DNA of 64,000 bases from Solea solea (lineage: Eukaryota > Chordata > Actinopteri > Pleuronectiformes > Soleidae): assembly GCF_958295425.1 (NCBI RefSeq), contig NC_081141.1, positions 29,755,342 to 29,819,341 on the forward strand, given 5' to 3'. The notes under the pieces are model-generated. The model ran no database searches. It saw only the letters and a list, made by a program, of their open reading frames with translations, and was not told where the DNA came from. Below, piece by piece: positions 1-53,500 of the stretch. The position numbers and the translations under genes were made by a program. Every line of letters begins with the position of its first letter. Position 1 is the first letter of the stretch.

Positions 1-56
1 GCCTGTGATATTTCAGCAGCTGTTTTCTTTATGCAGCTGCCAACAGAGTGGACACT

Positions 57-570
57 TCACGTGTGTGTGTGTGTGTGTCTGATGTCACCATGGATACGAT
101 CATCACACACACACACACACACACTGCTGCCTCCATCACTGAGTTCAAATGTCTTATTTTGTCTCTTCAGTGTTTGAAATCCAAAGTTCAGATTGACCTC
201 AGTGACACAGAGTGACCACACGAGGCAGCAGTCCACACACACACACACACACACGCACACACACACAGACACACACACACACACACACACACAGACCCCG
301 CCTCTAGGTTAAATCTTTGATTTCAACACCTCATACAAACACACACCTGAGTTATCACTGTGTGTGTGTGTGTGTGTGTGTCATGTGACTTGAGCTCGAG
401 GTGTTTTCTCTTCTTTTATTCTCTCCATCATCTTCTTCTTTTCTTCACCTACAGTGACAGCAGCTCATTTAGTTTGACTGTTTTTATTGATTATATTAAT
501 GTTAGTGATGTGAAGTGTGTGTGTGTGTGTGTGTGTGTGTTTGATTGACACACACTCACACACACACACT
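57..570. repeat. (AC)n/(GT)n microsatellites
   Basis: Dinucleotide blocks at 61-78, 105-123, 235-293, 359-381 and 513-541, with (AC)n again at 548-570. The short ORFs here are only repeat translations. Confidence 0.95.
146..231 (+). repeat. dispersed repeat family X, copy 1
   Basis: Shares the core TGACCTCAGTGACACA, GTGACCACACGAGGCAGCAG with copies at 21621-21759 (plus) and 20280-20430 and 56684-56820 (minus). It ends in an (AC)n tract. The family was not recognised. Confidence 0.8.
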
Positions 571-869
571 TTAATCTTTCTCCCTCAGGCTGTTTTTATC
601 GAGCTCATTATTTTACGACACGTTTTCATATAAAATATGTGATAATTCATAATAACTGTTCATGTGCTCATGTGCTCATGTGTTCATGTGTTCATTATGT
701 TCATTATGTTCATTATGGTTCGAGCACAAGGTGTGTAGAACCCTAAAGAAACTGTGATGAAATGTAAGAGTTTTTCTTCTTCTTCTTCCAGATGAATCGT
801 GTTTTGAGGGTCTATTATTGTTTCTTGGTTCACACGTTCATTAGATGGAAACTTGGTTCACACGTTCAT
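571..869. other. AT-rich spacer with short tandem motifs
   Basis: Holds small direct repeats (TGTGCTCA/TGTTCAT at 661-715, a (TTC)n near 777-789, a duplicated TTGGTTCACACGTTCATTAG at 827-875). No gene was seen. Confidence 0.6.
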
Positions 870-2315
870 TAGATGGGGACGGTCAAAAAAGTGGATGACG
901 ACTTTCCTGTGAATCCTACAGGAAGGCCGCCATCTTGGATTGCACGCCAAATCGGAGACGATTTTGACATTTCGCACCATCGGTATTTGAACAAACTTGT
1001 TCTAGAGCTTTCATGCGATCACCTTCAAACTTGGTGCGGTCACTGTGTACAAGTTCAGGAGCTTACGATGCTTATGGTTAGTAAAAATGTCACATGACGT
1101 ACAAGAACGGGGTCGGCAAAGTTGGCGAAAATTGCGATTTTTCGCAGCAGAAAACGAACTCTTATAATTTTGCGATGTAAGATCCGATCTGAACCAAACT
1201 TGCGATGATCGATGAAGTTTGAAAACATCTCCTCCTGGTGGTGGCAGAAAATAAACAAAAAAAAGTTGCTTTACAATTTCTGGAATAACTTTTACAGAGA
1301 TTATCGTATCAAACTCAAAATTAGTGAAAACACTCAAAACACATGGTAGATGATGCGCGCTGAATATGATGGCACATTGTTTAACGCTGTTGCCATGGCA
1401 ACAATGCAAAGTCGTATTTTTGCGTCAAAAAAACAAACTTTCACAACTTCGCGAATCCTGGTCCGATCTGAACCAAACCTGCTAGGATTGATAATAGTCC
1501 GGCCCTGAAGACGTCTATATGAAAATATTCACTTTCCACAGCAGTGCCCCCTGGTGATGGCACACAATATGACATTTGGTATTTCACCACATTTCTCCTA
1601 GAGCTTTTGGGCGATCACCTTCAAACTTGGTGAGGTCACTGAGAACAAGTTGACGAGCTTAAGTTTCTGAAAGTTTCTTAAAATGTCGCATGGCGTACGA
1701 GATAGGGGGCGCCAAAGTTGGCAATAATTGTGTGACAACAAAACTCTTATAACCTCGCGATGGAAGGTCTGATCCCAACCAAACTTCCTATGATTGATGA
1801 TGGTTAGTTGCTGAAGACGACTATGTTGCTGAAAATGGTACATTTTTACAGCACCACCTCCTGGTGGTGGCAGAAAGTACTAAAAACAGTTACAACTTTG
1901 CCAATCCTGTTCCGATCTGAACCAAACCTGCGAGGATTGATGATAGTCCGACCCTGAAGACGTCTATATGAAAATATTAAATTTTAAAAACAGCGCCCCG
2001 TGGTGACAGCAGACAGAATTTCACTTACAGTTTTTTACGCAGCTCTAACAGGGTCCACCACATTGTTGTGTCCACCTGAAACTTGATATGTGAGACCTCA
2101 GACCCGTCCTGAACATGTCTGTGAAAGATTACCTCCCCACAGGAAGTAGAACGCCCGAAACAGGAAGTAAAGTCTAACATTGACCGATCTTCACGAAACT
2201 TGATATGTGAGTCAAGGGACCGGACCTTCCCTGAACACGTTTATGGACGCTCCTTTGACCCAAAAGGAAGTCGGCCATTTTAAACAGGAGGTGCCCTCTA
2301 ACTTTATGCAGGGTC
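870..2315 (+). repeat. diverged interspersed repeat with internal duplication
   Basis: The block GAGCTTTnnnnCGATCACCTTCAAACTTGG occurs at about 1006 and again at about 1602. CCGATCTGAACCAAAC occurs at about 1182, 1470 and 1913. TGAAGACGTCTATATGAAAA occurs at about 1507 and 1955. CACGAAACTTGATATGTGAG-like text follows at 2090-2215. It is non-coding and resembles a class of unclassified fish repeats. The family could not be assigned. Confidence 0.6.
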
Positions 2316-2318
2316 GCC

Positions 2319-2497
2319 ACTGAAAATAACTAGGACTGAAAATAACTAGTACTGAAAATAACTAGTACTGAAAATAACTAGTACTGAAAATAAGTAGGAC
2401 TGAAAATAATTAGGACTGAAAATAACTAGTACTGAAAATAAGTAGGACTGAAAATAAGTAGGACTGAAAATAAGTAGGACTGAAAATAACTAGTACC
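2319..2497. repeat. 16-bp minisatellite, about 11 copies
   Basis: The unit is ACTGAAAATAACTAGT with TAGG/TAGT variants. It runs directly into the left arm of the inverted repeat at 2489. Confidence 0.9.
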
Positions 2498-2597
2498 ACA
2501 AGCGGTGAATGAACGGGATATGATGTGCACGCGACGACGTGGGCGCTAGGACACTCGCGAGCCCTCAAACCCGTTCAGAACCGCTTGCAGTACTAGT
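2489..2597. repeat. imperfect inverted repeat (hairpin or MITE-like)
   Basis: The left arm 2489-2517 (ACTAGTAC...CAAGCGGT...TGAACGGG) is complementary to the right arm 2570-2597, with about 52 bases between. The spacer is CpG-rich. The arms begin with the same ACTAGTAC as the neighbouring minisatellite. Confidence 0.7.
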
Positions 2598-2599
2598 GT

Positions 2600-3420
2600 G
2601 TTCATTATGTTTGTGTAAATGTTTTCATTTATTATTAAATACTAATACTTTGCTGCATGGGTTTGTATTTATCTTTAAACAGAAACATTAACACAAACAT
2701 CACATTCATCACTTCATGCTGTTTTAAGCTTTAACTAAAAATAATTCATGTTTTCATAAGTGGTGATTCAGCACTTGTTCATTAGCTTTATAAACACTTG
2801 AATATTCTATGAATTCAAACCTTAATTAATCTGAGTAAAGGTTTACGATGTTCATTAATGTAACAAAAGTTAATCCTCGTCATTTATTTCACTTTTATTT
2901 TATTAGTTTACACAAACTGAGGTTAAATGATTTATTAATAATTCATCATTCAGACTTTCATGTAAATATGAATTGTAGATTAAAGACGTGTGTGTGTGTG
3001 TGTCACACGGACAGAAAAAAGACTTGTGTTGCAGATTTTAATCTCATCTTGTTTCATATATGTTTTGCAGCATTAGCATTAAAACACAGTGAAATAGGAT
3101 CAGCAGAGTGTGTGTGTGTGTGTGTCAGCAGTTAATCTCCATAATAAATCAACAGATTTTCATTTGGCTTTAAAAGAACAGCCGTGCTGTGACAGTGATG
3201 TTGATCCTCAGTGTGAGTTTGTGAAGTTTGGTCACGCTACAGCAGATTATAGTGTGTGTGTGTGTGTGTGTTTACATGTGATTATATATGTAACACACAC
3301 ACACACACACACGTGAACCAAGACAAAGAACATCAGTGAAAATATGATGATTTTAACCAAAAGACGTGTAATATCATCTGTGTCACATGATCACGTCTTT
3401 ATCTCACTGTGAGACTGACT
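2600..3420. other. AT-rich spacer with (GT)n blocks and a family X fragment
   Basis: AT-rich single-copy-looking DNA (2600-2980), then (GT)n at 2987-3003, 3107-3125 and 3251-3271 and (AC)n at 3293-3312. 3382-3419 carries GATCACGTCTTTATCTCACT, the 3' segment of dispersed family X. No gene was recognised. Confidence 0.6.
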
Positions 3421-3857
3421 TTATAAACCACACACATACACACGCACACACACACACACACTCCCACGTGATGAAATAATGATGTTTGGTGAAAACGCTG
3501 CAAGGGTGAAGGTGGAGTTCACCTGTGTGGCCTGAAGGTGTCGCTGTTCATGATAAAACACTGACACAATCATCTGCTCTGACTGACGCGCTCTGATTCG
3601 CTGCTCCTCTGGGCCCGCCCTCGTGGGGTGGGGCTGTGGCACTAGGGGGTGGAGTTACCTTGCTGGCAGCACTTTTAGTGCGTGTGTGTGTTTGATTGGA
3701 CGTGTTTTTGTGGAAGCAGAATCTGATTAGTAACAGCTCACTATTTGGCAGTGAGTTTGTTTGTGGATGTATAGAACAGCTCAGTATTTGGCAGTTGGTT
3801 TAAATGTATTTAAATCACTTATTGAACTCATAAATGATATAGAATAAAGTGACTCAT
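3421..3857. other. spacer with (AC)n
   Basis: Contains a (AC)n block at 3429-3461 and a duplicated ACAGCTCA-TATTTGGCAGT motif at 3732-3798. Nothing coding is recognised. Confidence 0.5.
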
Positions 3858-3874
3858 AACCCTAACCCTAACCC
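3858..3874. repeat. short interstitial telomere-like (CCCTAA)n
   Basis: Nearly three CCCTAA units stand at the head of the 46-bp array. Similar CCCTAA traces occur at about 9073 and 43866. Too short to infer a fused telomere. Confidence 0.7.
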
Positions 3875-5115
3875 AACATAACGTTACATGTCATTTAGCA
3901 GACTTACAATAACTTAACATAACATAACGTTACATGTCATTTAGCAGACTTACAATAACTTAACATAACATAACGTTACATGTCATTTAGCAGACTTACA
4001 ATAACTTAACATGACATAACGTTACATGTCATTTAGCAGACTTACAATAACTTAACATGACATAACGTTACATGTCGTTTAGCAGACTTACAATAACTTA
4101 ACATAACATAACGTTACATGTCGTTTAGCAGACTTACAATAACTTAACATAACATAACGTTACATGTCATTTAGCAGACTTACAATAACTTAACATAACA
4201 TAACGTTACATGTCATTTAGCAGACTTACAATAACTTAACATAACATAACGTTACATGTCGTTTAGCAGACTTACAATAACTTAACATAACATTACGTTA
4301 CATGTCGTTTAGCAGACTTACAATAACTTAACATAACATTACGTTACATGTCGTTTAGCAGACTTACAATAACTTAACATAACATAACGTTACATGTCGT
4401 TTAGCAGACTTACAATAACTTAACATAACATAACGTTACATGTCGTTTAGCAGACTTACAATAACTTAACATAACATAACGTTACATGTCGTTTAGCAGA
4501 CTTACAATAACTTAACATAACATAACGTTACATGTCATTTAGCAGACTTACAATAACTTAACATAACATAACGTTACATGTCGTTTAGCAGACTTACAAT
4601 AACTTAACATAACATAACGTTACATGTCATTTAGCAGACTTACAATAACTTAACATAACATAACGTTACATGTCATTTAGCAGACTTACAATAACTTAAC
4701 ATAACATAACGTTACATGTCGTTTAGCAGACTTACAATAACTTAACATAACATTACGTTACATGTCGTTTAGCAGACTTACAATAACTTAACATAACATA
4801 ACGTTACATGTCATTTAGCAGACTTACAATAACTTAACATAACATAACGTTACATGTCGTTTAGCAGACTTACAATAACTTAACATAACATTACGTTACA
4901 TGTCGTTTAGCAGACTTACAATAACTTAACATAACATAACGTTACATGTCGTTTAGCAGACTTACAATAACTTAACATAACATTACGTTACATGTCATTT
5001 AGCAGACTTACAATAACTTAACATAACATTACGTTACATGTCATTTAGCAGACTTACAATAACTTAACATAACATTACGTTACATGTCATTTAGCAGACT
5101 TACAATAACTTACAT
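3875..5115. repeat. 46-bp satellite, about 27 copies
   Basis: The unit contains AACGTTACATGTC, ATTTAGCAGACTTACAATAA and CTTAACATAACAT, with alternating CATTT/CGTTT and CATAAC/CATTAC variants. Part of the unit equals the dispersed fish repeat at 34766-34810 minus 18 bases. Confidence 0.95.
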
Positions 5116-5740
5116 AACAGTACGAGACCTGAAAAAAGAGCTGGGCGACTGCAATGAGTGCGTCTCACAGGCGGAACATCGTATATCTGGCACTCAGGAC
5201 GAGGTACTTTTGTGCATTTTGCAAAAGGAAAACAAGGATATGGAGAAGAAACTTTTGGACCTGGAGACCATGTCTCGTCTGAACAACTTAAGACTCGTGA
5301 ATATGCCAGAAGGAGCCGAGGGAGCCAGTGTATGCGCGTTCTTAGAGTGTTGGATACGAGAGGCGCTGGGAGGGGATGAGACACCGCTGTCGCCATTCAT
5401 ATTGGAAAGAGCGCACAGGATTGGACCGAAGAGGGACATTACATCGCTGATAATGCGTTTTCTCAATTACAAAGACAAGCAGACGGTCCTCCAGGCTGCG
5501 AGGGACAGAAAGGACATTCCATACAACAATCAACAAGTTTGTTTCTATTCAGAATGGCCACAGGGCTGCTCCAGCAGAGGAAGGGGTTTGACCTTATCTG
5601 TGAGGAGCTGAGAAAGATGAACATCAGACATGGAGTGGCTTCTCCTGCTAAGCTTCTGGTGACTTATACACATATAGTGTCTTACACACATGTATTCAAA
5701 GCATCTGCAGAAGTGAATGTGTTCCTTAAGAAGCCATGAA
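5116..5740 (+). pseudogene. L1-type LINE ORF1 fragment, frameshifted
   Basis: Translates as a coiled-coil end (LQKENKDMEKKLLDLETMSR), an RRM-like part (NNLRLVNMPEGAEG), AHRIGPK and a C-terminal domain (MRFLNYKDKQTVLQAARDRK). After a frameshift near 5530-5550 it continues as LLQQRKGFDLICEELRKMNI with a stop at 5737-5739. This matches L1 ORF1 (transposase_22 family) order. The 5' end is lost at the satellite boundary. It is not a host gene. Confidence 0.8.
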
Positions 5741-6290
5741 GAGCAGGGACATGGAGGGACATAAGAGTCCAACATGAGACACGTGGACACAAATGACTGG
5801 CACTTTATGTAGCACGTTTCTTAGCCTGGTGATGTTAATGCTACGTTACTTGATGTTTATGTAACAAAACCAAAAGTGGCCATTTAATTGATTGGTGAGC
5901 AGGAGTTAAAACAACAGCAGCAGTATGATGTATGTATGTATGTATATATTTAGTAGTATGACAGTATTTATAATGTGATGATGTCATACAGTAAACCTAA
6001 AGCGTGGAATGACATGCGCCTCACATTGATCCAGTTCAAATGGTTAATGTGGATTCACGTGACGCCAGTAGACCTCAATAGATCTATATATGTGATATTC
6101 CTGATGTGTCCCAACATGTATTGAATGTAGAGGAAAAGTGGTTGATTGCATGTGCAACTGTAGGGAAATGATATTGTTCTGGAGAGGAAGACGTTTTTAC
6201 TGTTCCTGTTTGGCCTTTACAACACACACCACTCTTCATATATCATCATTCATCAAAGAACTTCAGATCAATAAATGATTATCTATGCAA
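5741..6290. other. spacer without recognised gene
   Basis: AT-rich with a short (TATG)n near 5930. It could be degraded 3' sequence of the L1 fragment, but no diagnostic motif is visible. Confidence 0.4.
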
Positions 6291-6296
6291 ACCTGC

Positions 6297-6297
6297 A

Positions 6298-6338
<41 letters not shown>

Positions 6339-6616
6339 TTTATCTACATGTAACCGATGATTCGTCAAGTGTTTCTAACATAAAGAACTCATTATTAACC
6401 CTTTATTGAACCTGTGTGTGTGTGTGTGATGCCTCTGGTCACTGTCCTCACAGTAGGAGACGCTGCACACTGTCCACTCTCACAGACGCACACACACACA
6501 CACACACACGCACTCTCACAGACACACACACACGCCAAATAATCATGTTCCCTGTCGAGGCTGATATAAATCTGTACGGACCCAATTAAAGATGGCCTTC
6601 AGCGTGTCCACACACA

Positions 6617-6667
<51 letters not shown>

Positions 6668-6700
6668 TTGTTGCCGCTCATGTAAAATAAAAACAGTGGA
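6297..6700. repeat. (AC)n blocks around a possible conserved segment
   Basis: (AC)n at 6297-6333, 6487-6535 and 6611-6665, with (ACGC) interruptions. Between them, 6538-6607 is balanced, non-repetitive sequence. Confidence 0.8.
6538..6607. other. possible conserved non-coding segment
   Basis: A 70-base complex-sequence island (AATAATCATGTTCC, CCAATTAAAGATGGCC) stands inside microsatellites. Homeodomain-type ATTA cores are visible. Conservation is inferred only. Confidence 0.3.
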
Positions 6701-6849
6701 AAAAAAAGTCTTGAAAACATTTTTATAATTAGATTTTTAGAAACACACACACACGCGCGTGCGTGTGATCATGTGACCTGAAGTTAAAGGTGCAGAGTGA
6801 ATTTCTATACATTCAACAGTGAAGATCATCATGTGATCAGCGAGCATGA

Positions 6850-7579
6850 AAACATGAATTTATTTAAAGTAGAAAAGAAAAGAAACAAAATGACAGAAAA
6901 GAAAGTTTTTGAATTTTAAATCTTTTTAAAAACAAAATCTAATGATTTTATTACAATAATCATAATTATTATTATCATGAGTCATGTGACAAAGATGGCG
7001 TCTCGTGTTGTTTAACGTCTTCAAACAGGCTGACGAGTCGATTGCAGACACACACACACACACACACACACAGGAAACAAAGGAACAATAATAACAATGA
7101 TCCCTAAGCCCCGCCCCCTCCTCCTCTCAAACTTGATGGTTGTTGAACTTATTTTTAGTGTCACATGACGACGTGTCCCCGCCCACACACAGACACGCCA
7201 CTGACCCCGCCACCGGTCATTGTCTATACGACTGCACGTCAACGCCGCCGCCGCCGCGCTTTGGCAGGTTTCCACTCCAATCTGTAATCTGTGGGTGAAG
7301 TACACAATCTGAAGTGACTGGATTATTCCAGCACACACACACACACACACACACACACTGTGTGTGTCGGTAACGTTGTGACCTCGCGCTCGACAAAGAA
7401 AACGATAAATGAGTGATTTGGGATTAAATGAGTTGTGTGTGTGTTGTCGCGCAGTTGTTGTGTGTGTTGTCGTGCAGTTGTGTGTGTCACAGGCGGCCGC
7501 TTCTGTTCACTTTAATTATTTTAATTAAACTTTGATTTCTGTGAGTCGTGAGACGCGGTGGAGACGGCGGCAATGGCGG

Positions 7580-7631
<52 letters not shown>

Positions 7632-8268
7632 CTACGCCCTGCTGAACAGACTGAACTCAAACACCATGTCAAGGTCTTAAAGGCATCAATCCCTCAAACT
7701 GAGCCACAGACGCCGCCGCGGTGGTGATGGCGGCGATGATGGCGAGGAGGAGGGGGAGGAGACTGTCCCGCGGTTCAAACACGCTCTAATAATTTTGTCT
7801 TCCTGAAAGAAAGAGAGACAGAACAGGAAGAGGTGTCTTCACAGAAGTCCAGGGAGAGGCGTGGACGTGCTGAGGACCTGGGGGCGTGTCCACAGTTGGT
7901 CATGCGTGCGTTAAAGCGACAGTCGCGGTCTCGGCGCCGCCGCAGGACGACGAGTGAAGTTGGACAGGATTCACGAGGAGACGTCGCCGAGAGGAGCTTT
8001 GACTTGTGACTCACTGACGCGCCAAAGGCCAACAGCCCCGCCCACCGCCGCCATCTTGTTTTCGTCTTCTTTTAGAAATTCTTTTTTTCCACGACGACCG
8101 AGACGCCATGTTTGTTTGTTTTCAGCTCGTTTACAATGAAAGTCGTTTTTAGATTTAACGTAAAAGTGTAAAATAATTTAAGGCTGAAGCAGAGTGAAGA
8201 AAATAAAAAAGAAAGATTCAAATAAAAAACCAGCTCCTGTTGTTGTTTTTCTTCTTCTTCTTCTTCTT
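6850..8268 (-). other. antxr2 3' UTR and downstream flank, CpG-rich
   Basis: After the stop the transcript strand reads a (GAA)n tract (8257-8268 side) and then a GC- and CpG-rich stretch (about 7100-8110). This stretch has GCC/GCG runs, a NotI-type site near 7493 and a (GT)n block at 7581-7626. An AATAAA on the minus strand near 6857-6864 is a possible poly(A) signal, but the true 3' end cannot be fixed. A reading frame of 85 codons at 7775-8032 has no recognisable domain. Confidence 0.45.
7046..7362. repeat. (AC)n blocks flanking GC-rich DNA
   Basis: (AC)n at 7049-7071 and 7332-7359. A GCCGCC run lies at 7242-7256 between them. Confidence 0.85.
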
Positions 8269-52440
<44,172 letters not shown>

Positions 52441-52740
52441 ACTCCACGGACTCCACTGCCGATAAACGATCGATAACCAATCAATAAACCTGAGCGCGCG
52501 CGCGCGCACACACACACTCTATCGCTGTTACTGTGTGTGAGCAGCACGAGCCTCAACTTAAATCACTGACCCGCGAAATAAAGGAAAACACCGTGATGAC
52601 GTCACCAGCCGTTAAGAAGTTTCTTCATGTTCCTGAACTTTAGTCACTTCCGCTCATTAATGAGTGAATGAGTGAGTGAGTGAGTGAGTGAGGACCGTGA
52701 AGGCAACACGACTCTGAAGAAACTTCCACAGGAAACAAAG
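52441..52740 (-). promoter_or_regulatory. antxr2 5' UTR and proximal promoter candidate
   Basis: This is the 300 bases upstream of the start codon. It contains a (CG)n/(AC)n block at about 52495-52515, a perfect CRE at 52597-52604 and a (TGAG)n tetranucleotide near 52661-52692. No clear TATA box was seen. The transcription start is unknown. Confidence 0.5.
52597..52604. promoter_or_regulatory. perfect palindromic CRE (TGACGTCA)
   Basis: The consensus CREB/ATF site lies 157 bases upstream of the antxr2 start codon, in a non-repetitive stretch. The motif is seen; the function is inferred. Confidence 0.5.
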
Positions 52741-53500
52741 TTAAGTTGCGTTCACGTGTTTCCTGTAAAACTCGGACTTCACACACTTTTCTCTGCTTTT
52801 TGTTATGAAATTAAAATATAAAAAATCCGCAGTTACAATAACAGAATCAGAGTATATATACACGTGTGTGTGTGTGTGTGTGTGTGTGTTGTATTTTCTC
52901 TTAGATTCTCTGTCAGAATGTGTTTTATAAATAATCATTTACAATAATAACGTTTGAAAGTTTTTCACTTAAATCTGGATTAGTTTCTTCCATAAGTGAA
53001 AATAACTTTTTTTTTAATGCTAAACATTTACACTGACAAACGTCATCTCCATGTTTAATATAGAAAAGAAAGAAAGAAATAACAGAGATGATAAGAGAAG
53101 ACACAGTGAAACTGAACTAAATAAACTGCAGTCCACTCCTGAAATCACGTCCCTGAACGCATCATCACGTTTCCCACTGCACGTGAAAGCAGCACGGCTG
53201 GATCTGATGGTCCGTGAACACACCCAAAAACATCTGAGTCACATTTGCTACAAAGTCCACTTCATCATCTTCATCATCAGCAGCAGCAGCATCGCCATCT
53301 TCATCACCATCATCAGCATCATCACCGTCATCATCACCACCACCCACCCACACACACACACACACAGGAGTGAATACACAGATGATGATGATGATGATGA
53401 TAATGACACACCCGTCCTCAGGTGATGAGTTCATTGACACTCAGGAAATTCCACAGATGTTTAAAGAAGGTGCAGGTTTTTTTTTATCAGTGACTTATGT
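52741..53500. other. upstream spacer with (GT)n and (CAT/CAG)n
   Basis: (GT)n at 52863-52888, (CAT/CAG)n at 53260-53340, (AC)n at 53349-53365 and (GAT)n at 53380-53400. No gene. Confidence 0.6.

Noticed and set aside
3858..3874. Telomere or fusion point
   Set aside because: Only about three CCCTAA units are present, too few to argue for a telomeric origin.
3875..5115. CRISPR array
   Set aside because: Units are contiguous 46-mers without unique spacers, in a vertebrate genome.
7775..8032. 85-codon minus-strand ORF in the CpG-rich block
   Set aside because: No domain, and it lies in the likely antxr2 3' UTR or flank; chance opening in GC-rich DNA is more likely.
52515..52515. Upstream in-frame Met as the antxr2 start
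   Set aside because: It would add 25 residues (RARALRF...) ahead of an already complete signal-peptide region; the 52440 start fits family length better.
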